Part shown: one piece after another, positions 7,506-14,563 of the stretch
Numbering within the stretch: the first letter of the stretch is position 1
Layout: each line of letters opens with the position of its first letter
DNA from: CAYSWH01 sp964434775
GTDB taxonomy: Bacteria > Patescibacteriota > JACMRA01
Assembly: GCA_964434775.1 (NCBI GenBank)
Contig: CAYSWH010000029.1
Coordinates: 1-21,728 of the forward strand
Direction of reading: 5' to 3'
Length of the DNA stretch: 21,728 bases
Made by a program: the position numbers and the translations under genes
The notes under the pieces: model-generated
Told to the model about the DNA's origin: nothing
The model's database searches: none
The model's input: only the letters and a program-made list of their open reading frames with translations

Positions 7506-9284
7506 ATGAAAAAGCAGCGGACAGGAGCACAAATATTATTGCAAACTCTTCAAGATCTGGATATTAACTTACTGGTTGGTTACACCGGAGGGGCTATCAT
7601 GCCGACCTTTGACACCCTCAAAGAATTTCCCAAACTTAAGTTTATTACAGCCAGACATGAGCAAGGGGCCGGCTTTATTGCCCAAGGGTATACCAGAGCT
7701 TGCGGGAAACTTGCTCCGATCATGGTTACTTCCGGCCCGGGAGCTACCAATATGGTCACTCCTGTAGCCGATGCCATGATGGATTCGGTTCCTTTGTTTA
7801 TGATTTCCGGTCAGGTAGCTACTCCCGTAATTGGTAGTGATGCTTTTCAAGAAACTGATGTATCCGGCCTCTTTTACCCGATAACCAAATATACCCTAAT
7901 GCCTTTGGAAGCCGGAGAACTGGCTGCAGACGTAGCCAAATTGCACAAAATTGCCACCACAGGACGACCCGGCCCGGTATGCCTGGATATTCCCAAGAAC
8001 GTGCAAACCGAAAAAACTGATAAAACAAATCCTCCCAAAGACCTGGATTTACCGGGTTATCAAATTTATACCAAGCCTGATAAGCAGCAAGTCAAAGAAG
8101 CAATAAAATTAATTTCCGAGGCCGAAAGACCGGTGGCTCTTTTGGGACACGGTGTGATCTTAGGTCAATGCAAAAACGAAATCCTGGAATTTTTGGAAAA
8201 AAATCAAATTCCGGCCGCTCTAACCTTACACGGCCTATCCTCTATTCCCGCCAGCCACAAATCAAATCTGGGTATGATGGGCATGCATGGTGAGATCGAG
8301 GCCAACAAGGCAATCCACAAGGCTGATCTACTAATTGCCCTGGGAATGAGATTTGACGATCGCGTAACCGGCAAACTTGAGGAGTATGCCAAAGATGCCA
8401 AAGTAATTCATGTAGAAATTGACCCCTCGGAGATTAATAAAAACGTTCGAGCGGATGTAGCCATTCGGGCAGACCTTAAAGAAGCTCTCCGATCTCTCAA
8501 CAAAGAATCCAAACAAATCAAAGAAAATAGCAGAAAAGAGTGGTTTGCCGAAATTGAGAAAAACAAAGCCCTAACCAAAAAATATTATGATCACATCTTC
8601 AAGCTCGGTACCGGCAAAACCGGAAAATTGCTCATGTCCAGAATTATTCACGAGCTTTCGGATTTTACCAAAGGAAAAGACAACGTAATCTCCGATGTTG
8701 GACAACACCAAATGTTTACCGCCAAATTCTACAAGTTTGAAAAGTTTAACACCTGGTTTAATTCCGGCGGGCTCGGAACCATGGGCTTTGGTTTACCCAC
8801 GGCCATTGGAGTAAAACTAGCTAGACCAAAAGAAGAAGTCTGGGCCGTCACCGGCGACGGCGGCTTTCAGATGAATATTCAAGAATTGGGAACTATCTTG
8901 CAAGAAAAAATGAATATAAATATCCTGATTCTTAATAATTCCTTCCTGGGTATGGTTAAGCAGTGGCAAAACCTATTTTATAACGACAACTACGCCGAAA
9001 CAGCCCTAATTAATCCCAAATTTGAAAAAATCGCCGAAGCTTATGGTCTGGCCTACAGAAAGGTCGAAAAGGTTGAGGAAATTCTGCCGGCTCTCAAATG
9101 GAGTAAGAAAGAAACCAAACCGACGATTGTAGAGTTCATAACGGACATCAAGGAAAATGTCTTTCCGATGATACCTAGCGGCTGGAAGTTTGATAACATG
9201 ATTGAAAACGAAGATCACGCCCTAAAAATTCTCCAAAAATCAACAGCTGCCCAAGTTAAAAATATTAAGCAAAATTTAGATTAA
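7506..9284 (+). CDS. ilvB: Acetolactate synthase, large (catalytic) subunit
   Basis: IlvB joins two pyruvates, or pyruvate and 2-oxobutyrate, in the first common step of valine, leucine and isoleucine synthesis, using thiamine diphosphate, Mg2+ and FAD. The 592-residue protein has the N-terminal PYR domain with the catalytic Glu52 in RHEQGA, then GPGATNMVTPVADAMMDSVP, and the IGSDAFQETD stretch typical of biosynthetic acetohydroxyacid synthases. The C-terminal PP domain has the TPP motif, GDGGFQMN at about 450-457 and ILNNSF about 26 residues later. I take ATG 7506 (MKKQRTGAQIL) as start. The frame is open back to a TTG at 7431, but that upstream part overlaps the attenuator terminator and lacks family similarity. 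ilvN follows after 20 bases. Confidence 0.95.
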   Translation: MKKQRTGAQILLQTLQDLDINLLVGYTGGAIMPTFDTLKEFPKLKFITARHEQGAGFIAQGYTRACGKLAPIMVTSGPGATNMVTPVADAMMDSVPLFMISGQVATPVIGSDAFQETDVSGLFYPITKYTLMPLEAGELAADVAKLHKIATTGRPGPVCLDIPKNVQTEKTDKTNPPKDLDLPGYQIYTKPDKQQVKEAIKLISEAERPVALLGHGVILGQCKNEILEFLEKNQIPAALTLHGLSSIPASHKSNLGMMGMHGEIEANKAIHKADLLIALGMRFDDRVTGKLEEYAKDAKVIHVEIDPSEINKNVRADVAIRADLKEALRSLNKESKQIKENSRKEWFAEIEKNKALTKKYYDHIFKLGTGKTGKLLMSRIIHELSDFTKGKDNVISDVGQHQMFTAKFYKFEKFNTWFNSGGLGTMGFGLPTAIGVKLARPKEEVWAVTGDGGFQMNIQELGTILQEKMNINILILNNSFLGMVKQWQNLFYNDNYAETALINPKFEKIAEAYGLAYRKVEKVEEILPALKWSKKETKPTIVEFITDIKENVFPMIPSGWKFDNMIENEDHALKILQKSTAAQVKNIKQNLD

Positions 9285-9304
9285 ACAGTAACTATCCAAT
9301 CTTT

Positions 9305-9781
9305 ATGAAGAAAACTACCACTATCTTAGTCTTTGCACAAAATAAAAGAGGAGTTCTGGAAAGAATTGCCATGCTAATTCGCAAAAAAATGTATAACCTG
9401 GAACAAATTACCGCCTCGGATACGGAAAGAGAAGGAATCAAAAGACTGACCATCAGCTTCACCCACGGCGGGGAAATCAAGAGCGAGCAAATCGTTAATC
9501 AAATTAATAAGATCATCGAAGTAGTAGAAGTCAAAGACGTAAGCGAGGCTGACGTTATCCAGACCGAAGTATGCCTCATTAAAATCAAAAGACCTAAAAA
9601 TATTTCCGATATTACCAGACTGGCCGATGTCTTTAGGGTGAGCATTGTACATGTAGACGAAAAATCATTGATCATTCAAGGAGTTGGTACTTCAAAGCAA
9701 AACTCAGCCTTAGCCGAAGCCCTCAAAGATTTTGGAATTTTGGAAATGGGCAGTAGCGGTTACACCGTAATGGAAAAGTAA
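9305..9781 (+). CDS. ilvN: Acetolactate synthase, small (regulatory) subunit
   Basis: The 158-residue protein is the regulatory subunit that activates IlvB and confers feedback inhibition, usually by valine. An ACT domain occupies about residues 4-75 (TTTILVFAQNKRGVLERIAML, NLEQITASDTEREGIKRLTISF), and the C-terminal domain follows with VCLIKIK and SLIIQGVGTSKQNSALAEAL. The family often begins with a similar V-N-x-x-G-V-L-x-R-I motif; here it reads AQNKRGVLERI, so the usual valine-site Asn is present. It is co-transcribed with ilvB (20-base gap) and under the same attenuator. No further ilv or leu gene follows in the window. The start ATG 9305 has no Shine-Dalgarno. Confidence 0.93.
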   Translation: MKKTTTILVFAQNKRGVLERIAMLIRKKMYNLEQITASDTEREGIKRLTISFTHGGEIKSEQIVNQINKIIEVVEVKDVSEADVIQTEVCLIKIKRPKNISDITRLADVFRVSIVHVDEKSLIIQGVGTSKQNSALAEALKDFGILEMGSSGYTVMEK

Positions 9782-9834
9782 ACCATTTACTTCGACACCT
9801 CCTTTTGCATATGCACTGAGATCACCTTTACCCG

Positions 9835-9860
9835 GTCATCCTGAACTTGTTTCAGGATCT
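9835..9860. repeat. REP-like palindrome, same family as 4437-4498
   Basis: Arms ATCCTGAA (9838-9845) and TTCAGGAT (9851-9858) flank a five-base loop. With flanking GTC and CT it matches the two units at 4437-4498, most completely the inverted one. It lies 53 bases after ilvN. The whole 311-base gap 9782-10092 holds no gene, only repeats. Confidence 0.65.
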
Positions 9861-9890
9861 ACTATTCAATTATTCAAAACTCGAACAAAA

Positions 9891-9956
9891 GTAGAGGCGA
9901 TGATTTGATCGCCATTGCCAAAACCCGTCAACCCGTAGCGGCGAGCTTGCCTGGCC
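9891..9956 (+). repeat. Two GTAG-tagged hairpin repeats (RAYT-type REP)
   Basis: GTAGA (9891-9895) is followed by GGCGAT-gatttg-ATCGCC (9896-9913). GTAG (9935-9938) is followed by CGGCGAGCTTGCC, an imperfect hairpin. A 5' GTAG tetranucleotide beside a hairpin is the known recognition layout for REP-associated transposases, and the RAYT gene is 137 bases away. Confidence 0.55.
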
Positions 9957-9979
9957 ATTTTTTTTAAAGAAAAATTGTT

Positions 9980-10008
9980 GCAACCCGTTGCAGAGACCTC
10001 CCTGTCTC
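9980..10008. repeat. Pair of adjacent short hairpins
   Basis: GCAAC-cc-GTTGC (9980-9991) is followed directly by GAGAC-ctccct-GTCTC (9993-10008). The second shares GAGACCTCCC with 5021-5030, so it may be a further dispersed repeat family. Confidence 0.45.
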
Positions 10009-10092
10009 CATTATTGCAAATTGATTATTCGGTTTTATGAGTTTTCACTCACTCCGCTTTTTGGGGGTGGTTTGGAGGTGGAGGTTGGTAAG

Positions 10093-10680
10093 TTAGAATT
10101 CTTCTGACATTGACTTAAAAGTGACTTTTTTGTTTTGCGGGTTTAAAGAATCCAAATGCCATTTTAAAGGATTGTTTTGAATATATTCTCTAATCCTTTG
10201 TAAATCTTTTTCATCTCTAATGATGTGATCATAAAATGATTTTTGCCAAATGGTATTAAATTGATTAAAAACACCTTGCGTAAAGTCGGCGACCTCGCCG
10301 ACAGAATTTTTAGAAATATATAGTTGTTTGATCTTTTTGATAGTTATTCGTTTAAAAGCAGAAATAACTTGAGCCAAAATTAATCCCTTCTCCAAACTAA
10401 TAACCCCATGAAAATGATTTGGCATTATTACGAATTGGTCGAGAAACACTTCTTGATAATATTGGGGTATATCCAACCAAGTTTCTTGTACAATTTTGCC
10501 TATTGTATTTAACTTGAAATTATTACCATCCGTGGGTACTTTTGTCGGCGAGGTCGCCGACTCTACAAAAATACATTTTTTATCTTGGACACAAATGGTG
10601 ACAAAATACCAATAACCTCCTTGGTAAAGTTTTTTGTGTGGTAATCTGTTTCTTTTTCGGATGAATTTAGGTTGTGACAT
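10093..10680 (-). CDS. REP-associated tyrosine transposase (RAYT, Y1_Tnp family)
   Basis: The 195-residue protein belongs to the IS200/IS605-related Y1 transposase superfamily that mobilises or spreads REP hairpins as single-stranded DNA. It shows YFVTICVQDKKCIF near the start, the metal-binding HUH-type motif in IMPNHFHGVISL (His89, His91), SFYDHIIRDEKDLQRIREYIQNNPLKW with the presumed catalytic Tyr166, and a basic C-terminus. Length is typical. Two perfect palindromes are embedded in its coding sequence, giving residues 40-46 and 127-132, both in linkers. GTAG-tagged hairpins lie on both sides, so gene and repeats form a probable active or recent REPtron. It carries no terminal inverted repeats of a normal insertion sequence. 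Confidence 0.88.
   Translation of the reverse strand: MSQPKFIRKRNRLPHKKLYQGGYWYFVTICVQDKKCIFVESATSPTKVPTDGNNFKLNTIGKIVQETWLDIPQYYQEVFLDQFVIMPNHFHGVISLEKGLILAQVISAFKRITIKKIKQLYISKNSVGEVADFTQGVFNQFNTIWQKSFYDHIIRDEKDLQRIREYIQNNPLKWHLDSLNPQNKKVTFKSMSEEF
10285..10302 (+). repeat. 18-bp perfect palindrome inside the RAYT gene, copy 1
   Basis: GTCGGCGA-cc-TCGCCGAC, eight-base arms, encodes residues VGEVAD (127-132) on the minus strand without breaking the frame. On the plus strand it is preceded by GTAAA, close to the GTAGA tag of the other hairpins. Confidence 0.75.
10544..10566 (-). repeat. 18-bp perfect palindrome inside the RAYT gene, copy 2, with GTAG tag
   Basis: On the minus strand GTAGA (10566-10562) is followed by the same 18-base palindrome (10561-10544). 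It encodes about residues 40-46 of the transposase. Copy 1 is in the opposite orientation about 240 bases away, so the two form an inverted pair. Confidence 0.75.
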
Positions 10681-10705
10681 TTGGTTATAGGTTTAATTTT
10701 TCCCC

Positions 10706-10937
10706 GTAGAGGAACGCCTGTTGCCATTATGTTTTTTTGTAGAGGAAAGCTCCTGCTTTCCATTGGTGAAAATACATCAGAATCAAAAATTCCGTCATCT
10801 CCACTTTCATCTAAGTAGGCTAGGTGTATAAAAACAAATTCAATACATATTTAAGACCAATGTCAATCATTATAGTGTAGAGGAAAGCTCCTGCTTTAGG
10901 GAGTTTGTAGAGGAGAGCTTGTCCCTCCATGTGGTAG
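10706..10937 (+). repeat. Cluster of four GTAG-tagged hairpin repeats upstream of RAYT
   Basis: In the 369-base gap 10681-11049, which has no gene, four same-orientation units occur: GTAG at 10706 with GGAAC/GTTGCC; GTAG at 10739 with a perfect GGAAAGC-tcct-GCTTTCC (10744-10761); GTAG at 10877 with GGAAAGC/GCTTT; and GTAG at 10907 with GGAG/CTCC. All share GTAGAGGA at the left. The remainder, 10937-11049, is AT-rich with nothing recognisable. Confidence 0.65.
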
Positions 10938-11049
10938 TCGTCTGATTTACTTAAAATTCGATTGGGGTTGAGTGAGGTGTGAGCTGAGTATTATTTAGTG
11001 GTTGAATATTTTTAGGGATATCTTAATTTTTATTAAAAGTAATTTGATA

Positions 11050-11742
11050 TTATATCTTTTGAGAATCAATAAATTTTTTAAACTCTTCACTATCTCTAAA
11101 ACTAGCTACTTCATCTAAACCCATATTTACTTCTTTATCAGGTAGCACAAATTCACCACACTGTTCCAAATATTTATTGTAAGAGTATTGATTCATTCTT
11201 CTTGGGTCTAATACTGATAAATCCCATATATCTTTTAAATCCCAATCAGTTTGATCATGGAAAAAATGATGAATTTTAAAAATTCTATTATCTATTATAT
11301 ATTCTTCCACACCACCACAATACCACCACATGATTGGATTAACTCCAGCAGCTATCTCCCACCCCTGACCGCCGCATACCACAATATTCCAAGATTTGAT
11401 TTCAATTTTTTTTATTTTACTTTGGTAGTTATATCTATCCTTTAGCTTTTTTAGTATTTGTTGAACACTGTTTGTTTTTAACATAAAATCATAAAATATT
11501 ATCTGTCCTAAAACCTTGCCTCTCAAAAGCTCTTCGCTGTTAAGTTTTTTAAATTCCCAAATATGAAATTTATTTTCTTCAGATATACTAAGAAAATCTA
11601 GAGAATAGTTAGGCATCTCAACACTTTTTATACGCCGACCTGCTTGATCATATTCCAAAGGAAAATTCCAGAAAAAATTATGATGGGGGTAAAATCTAGA
11701 AATTTCTTTTAAAAACTGTTTTTGATATTCTGTTTCAGTCAT
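11050..11742 (-). CDS. Putative PD-(D/E)XK-type nuclease
   Basis: The 230-residue protein has a nuclease-like core: SLDFLSIS (Asp49), then FHIWEFKKL (Glu63, Lys65), giving D-x13-E-x-K. GQIIFYDF (Gln80, Tyr84) then fits the Q-x3-Y motif often found after it in RecB-like and restriction nucleases. Upstream helix EYQKQFLKEISRFYPHHNFFWNFPLE suits the fold. The C-terminal half (WWYCGGVEEYIIDNRIFKIHHFFHDQTDWD) is not recognised. No exact family is claimed; a restriction or defence role is inferred from motif and context. It starts eight bases after the stop of a short methylase-like tail at 11751-11921. It is the last minus-strand gene of the three-gene island. Confidence 0.6.
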   Translation of the reverse strand: MTETEYQKQFLKEISRFYPHHNFFWNFPLEYDQAGRRIKSVEMPNYSLDFLSISEENKFHIWEFKKLNSEELLRGKVLGQIIFYDFMLKTNSVQQILKKLKDRYNYQSKIKKIEIKSWNIVVCGGQGWEIAAGVNPIMWWYCGGVEEYIIDNRIFKIHHFFHDQTDWDLKDIWDLSVLDPRRMNQYSYNKYLEQCGEFVLPDKEVNMGLDEVASFRDSEEFKKFIDSQKI

Positions 11743-11750
11743 AAACTTAA

Positions 11751-11921
11751 TTAAATTATATACAACCCCCGAACCAAACTTTCAATCTGCTTGTTCACCG
11801 CTTCGGCTTGGTTGTTGGTGGAGAGGAGATATTTGTCATGTTGCGAAATTTGAGAATTGTTTAAAGGTTTTATTTGGGTAATGATTGAATCTTTTGATTT
11901 GTCTTTACCCTCTTCGCCTTT
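11751..11921 (-). pseudogene. Methylase-like C-terminal remnant, copy (i)
   Basis: An open 56-residue frame without an ATG ends in NNQAEAVNKQIESLVRGLYII. The A-V-[DN]-K-Q-I-x3-V-R-G-L-Y pattern resembles the last residues of Eco57I/type IIG-like adenine methylases (typically DKQID-x-LVY-x-LYGL). It shares 22 identical bases (11797-11818) with copy (ii) at 12979-13000. No methylase catalytic domain (NPPY) lies upstream, so it is a scar or fragment. It overlaps the displaced 3' end of the frameshifted nuclease in another frame. Family assignment from a tail this short is tentative. Confidence 0.5.
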
Positions 11922-12097
11922 TCATGATAAATAATAATAAGATATTTTATCGTAAACTGTGATTCTTTTTGAACCCAAAACCCTAATTCATTTGTAAAAA
12001 AGTTTTTCTTTTGAAAATACTCTTCAATTTTTCCCTTGTTTTTTTCATTAGTTACGACTATACCATAACCAATATTGTTTATTTGTGTCCAATTATT
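11870..12097 (-). pseudogene. Displaced 3' end of the frameshifted nuclease
   Basis: Directly past the stop of the 12079-12906 gene, another frame stays open for 75 residues, starting NNWTQINNIGYGIVVTNEK and including YFQKKNFFTNELGFWVQKES, then stops at 11870-11872. It has no start of its own and reads as a natural continuation of the nuclease after ERLQ. A single-base deletion in the A/T run near 12090-12099, or a sequencing error, would explain it. The joined protein would have about 345 residues. Confidence 0.6.
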
Positions 12098-12906
12098 TGT
12101 AATCTTTCAATTAGTTGTGTTTCTAGTGTAATAATCGGTTGTGTTTTAAAATTACTATCTTCTTTGAACAATTTTGATTCGGCCAAATAATTATTGCCTT
12201 TATAGATAAAAAAATCATCTATCCTAAGGTGTTTCTTGTGTGGATCGTATGATGGTAGCTGAGCTTCAGCAAGATTAATGTCAACACCTTCATGAAATAA
12301 GAATAAAGGTAAGTGTCGTTCGGTTATTTCTTTCTCATCTGAAAAGATGGGTTTATCATAAAACTCACAAAATATTTTATAGCGAAGCAGTAGATAATCA
12401 ATTGATTTGCTAATTTTAAGTTCTATAAAGTTTTTAATTGGTTCAATAAACTCATTTAGAATTAAAGCTACCAGCTCTGAGTCAGTTTTACCATTAATTG
12501 TATTAAGTGCAAAACTATATTGTTCTAATCCTTCTTCGTTAGATTGGAGAGGAGTGATAAAGCCTAGTAAATTATTTAAACTAGCAGATTTTGTTTGAAA
12601 TAAAGAAAGATAGTTATAACACAAACATACCCATTTTTCATACTCTTCAATAAATCCCTCTCTTGTATAATTTATCTTTGAGTACGAATGATCTTCGGTG
12701 GCATATGGGAACTGAAAGAGATCTTGAGCTTGGTTTAAGCTTTTTGGATATTTAGTGTTTAAGGCTTGAAAAATGGTGATAACTGCTATATTAGAGTTTA
12801 AAAACTCAAAATAGTGTTTTAGGTGAAACGAATACAACAAATGAATTGTGGTTTTGTACAAAGAGTTTGTTCTTGTATTTAAGTTAGTAAAAAATACATC
12901 TTTCAT
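12079..12906 (-). CDS. Putative PD-(D/E)XK-type nuclease, C-terminally frameshifted
   Basis: The 275-residue frame has a long alpha-rich N-terminal part (about 1-200) with no known motif and a nuclease-like core at the end. LRIDDFFIYKGNNYLAESKLF gives Asp231, Glu243 and Lys245 (D-x11-E-x-K), followed by ETQLIERLQ, a helix with a suitably placed Gln. The present stop (GHK, 12079) truncates the domain; the likely rest lies in another frame down to 11870. Activity is therefore doubtful unless the frameshift is artefactual. It starts 11 bases after the second methylase-like tail. It shows no clear similarity to the 11050 nuclease beyond the motif. A restriction role is inference. Confidence 0.6.
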   Translation of the reverse strand: MKDVFFTNLNTRTNSLYKTTIHLLYSFHLKHYFEFLNSNIAVITIFQALNTKYPKSLNQAQDLFQFPYATEDHSYSKINYTREGFIEEYEKWVCLCYNYLSLFQTKSASLNNLLGFITPLQSNEEGLEQYSFALNTINGKTDSELVALILNEFIEPIKNFIELKISKSIDYLLLRYKIFCEFYDKPIFSDEKEITERHLPLFLFHEGVDINLAEAQLPSYDPHKKHLRIDDFFIYKGNNYLAESKLFKEDSNFKTQPIITLETQLIERLQIIGHK

Positions 12907-12917
12907 AAAAAAAATAT

Positions 12918-13106
12918 TTAGTTAATTCCCCCTTCCACCCCATACAACCCCCTGACCCTCTCCTCAATCTGCTTATCTACCGCTTCGGCTTGGTTGTTGG
13001 CGGTCAAAACCTTTGTCTTTTCGGCTTCAAAATATGCCAAAAGTTCGGACTGGTTTGAAAGAACTATATTTTTTTCTTCAGTTGTTAAAGCTCTGGTTTT
13101 AGTCAT
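12918..13106 (-). pseudogene. Methylase-like C-terminal remnant, copy (ii)
   Basis: A 62-residue frame starts at an ATG (MTKTRALTTEEKNIVLSN) and ends NNQAEAVDKQIEERVRGLYG plus VEGGIN. The end matches copies (i) and (iii) and resembles the C-terminal tail of Eco57I/type IIG-like methylases. It could be expressed, as it has an ATG and an intact frame, with TTGTCA some 40 bases upstream, but alone it lacks any catalytic part. Its stop is 11 bases before the frameshifted nuclease, the spacing of a translationally coupled operon. Alternatively it is a genuine small coiled-coil protein. Confidence 0.5.
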
Positions 13107-13246
13107 AAAATTAAGTTTTTTAGTGAGTTAAGCGGTTTTTAAAAGTTGACAACATCTCAAAATATTTGTATTTTATTATAATATATTTAACTAATAAGCC
13201 TCTCTTTTGGTGAAAGCCGGCTCCATGCCGTTGAAGGGTATCCTTC

Positions 13247-14098
13247 TTAGCCATTAGACGGGCTTATTTTTATTTGATTATTTTCAGTTAAAGGGTTGTC
13301 TTTGTGATAATAATTATACCATTTTGGTTTAGTTTTATCTTGATAATCATACAAATCTACAACCAAAACAATTTTATCAAAAATATAATCATAAAATCGA
13401 GTTTCACCCTTTTCCAAAATTCTTTGAACTGCCCATAAAGAATAATCAGCCAAACATAAGATTGGATCAGTAGAATAAGATTGAACATTAAAGGCAATTT
13501 TTCCTTGAATTTCATTTTGAGAAAATTTAGAAGATTTTTTAGCCCTTTCCTCTGCTTTAGCTTGAGCCTTTCTAAGATTTACCGCCGAAGTAGAGCTTTC
13601 TCTTTCGGCTATATTTAAAACAATTTTGTGATTGTTAAATTTATCTTTGATTAGATGAGAAAGTAAGTCCGCATAAAATTCATTACTGTTGGAATTATGT
13701 TTTTTGATGTACAGGCTCATTATCTTACGACCGACTACAACTTGCAGGCTAAAATTTTGCTTTAGGATAAAATCATAAAACTCTTTACGAATTTCAGGTA
13801 AATCATCTTTGGCGTGAAAAACAAATTTACCATATTTTTTAATCCTCATCTTAACACTAGCTACTTTGGAATAATAAGAGCTATTTTCTATTTCTAAGGC
13901 TTTTTTAGATATTTTTTCTCTTAGTTCATCAAAATCTTCTTTGATTTGCACCATTCCTAAACAAAAAGTTTTGCTAACTCCATTTTGACCTACAATGTTT
14001 TCTTTTCCTTTCCCAAAAAAAGTTGTATCTCCAGCCTCATCAATAAAGACATGAAGTTTTTTGAGTGGCTTGCTTTTTGTTTTATCTGATTTAGACAT
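13247..14098 (-). CDS. DUF3800 domain protein (RNase H-like fold)
   Basis: The 283-residue protein matches DUF3800: an N-terminal strand HVFIDEAGD (Asp20, Glu21, Asp24), a central FHAKDDLPEIRKEFY stretch, VLNIAERESSTS, and the C-terminal LCLADYSLWAVQRILEKGETRFYDYI helix, where the family usually has Q-L-A-D. The family has a predicted RNase H-like fold with acidic catalytic residues and is frequent in defence and mobile-element neighbourhoods; its biochemical role is not established. A Lys-rich N-terminus (SKSDKTKSKPLKK) precedes the domain. It begins six bases after the third methylase-like tail. Between it and copy (ii) lies 140 bases with a short CGGC/GCCG hairpin (13216-13230). Confidence 0.85.
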   Translation of the reverse strand: MSKSDKTKSKPLKKLHVFIDEAGDTTFFGKGKENIVGQNGVSKTFCLGMVQIKEDFDELREKISKKALEIENSSYYSKVASVKMRIKKYGKFVFHAKDDLPEIRKEFYDFILKQNFSLQVVVGRKIMSLYIKKHNSNSNEFYADLLSHLIKDKFNNHKIVLNIAERESSTSAVNLRKAQAKAEERAKKSSKFSQNEIQGKIAFNVQSYSTDPILCLADYSLWAVQRILEKGETRFYDYIFDKIVLVVDLYDYQDKTKPKWYNYYHKDNPLTENNQIKISPSNG

Positions 14099-14104
14099 AA
14101 AAAT

Positions 14105-14165
14105 TTAACTTACCCCATACTACCTCCTAACCCTCACCTCAATTGTTTGTCGATCTGGTCGATTT
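14105..14165 (-). pseudogene. Methylase-like C-terminal remnant, copy (iii), decayed
   Basis: On the minus strand this stretch aligns with copy (ii) over about 43 bases with few mismatches and one missing base. The shared core reads ATTGAGG-GAGGGT-AGG-GGT-GTATGGGGT. The deletion shifts the frame, and the Leu codon TTG has become TAG, so it is not translated. It ends directly in front of the DUF3800 start, as the other two copies do before their genes. Upstream, 14166-14560 has no convincing gene. Confidence 0.6.
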
Positions 14166-14563
14166 AAATTTCTAAATCTCTGATTTTAATTTTTTTGTAC
14201 ATACCACATTTACTTTTTACTTTTCCACCACACACCCTCAAAAGAGGTTCGGCTTGTAGGGTAATATTTTTCAAAATTTTTATTTTCATGGGTTTACTTA
14301 GTATTTGAAGTGAGTGTGTGATCCTAGGATTGTATCATTTCTACTTATCTACTAAATGTAGAAGTAAAAATTTGACTTGGCATCTACAAGTTGTATCTAA
14401 TTTTCTATTTTTTCTTTTGTCAATCAGTTTTGCCTGTCTCAAAGAACTACAGTCGATCCTAATATAACCTATACCCCTCCACATTTCACCCTATCAACTC
14501 CCAAACAAGGCAAGGTTATGATTTATATCCATCTCAAATACTTAACCGTAGTCACATTTCGAG

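Noticed and set aside
14164..14289. 41-codon minus-strand frame (MKIKILKNITLQAEPLLRVC...)
   Set aside because: No Shine-Dalgarno, no recognisable motif apart from two Cys pairs, and it lies in decayed DNA just upstream of the third tail remnant. Too weak to call.
14348..14362. Cas12a-type CRISPR repeat: TCTACTAAATGTAGA closely resembles the known direct-repeat hairpin
   Set aside because: It occurs once, lacks the full repeat and spacing, and no cas gene is in the window. A five-base stem in AT-rich DNA can arise by chance.
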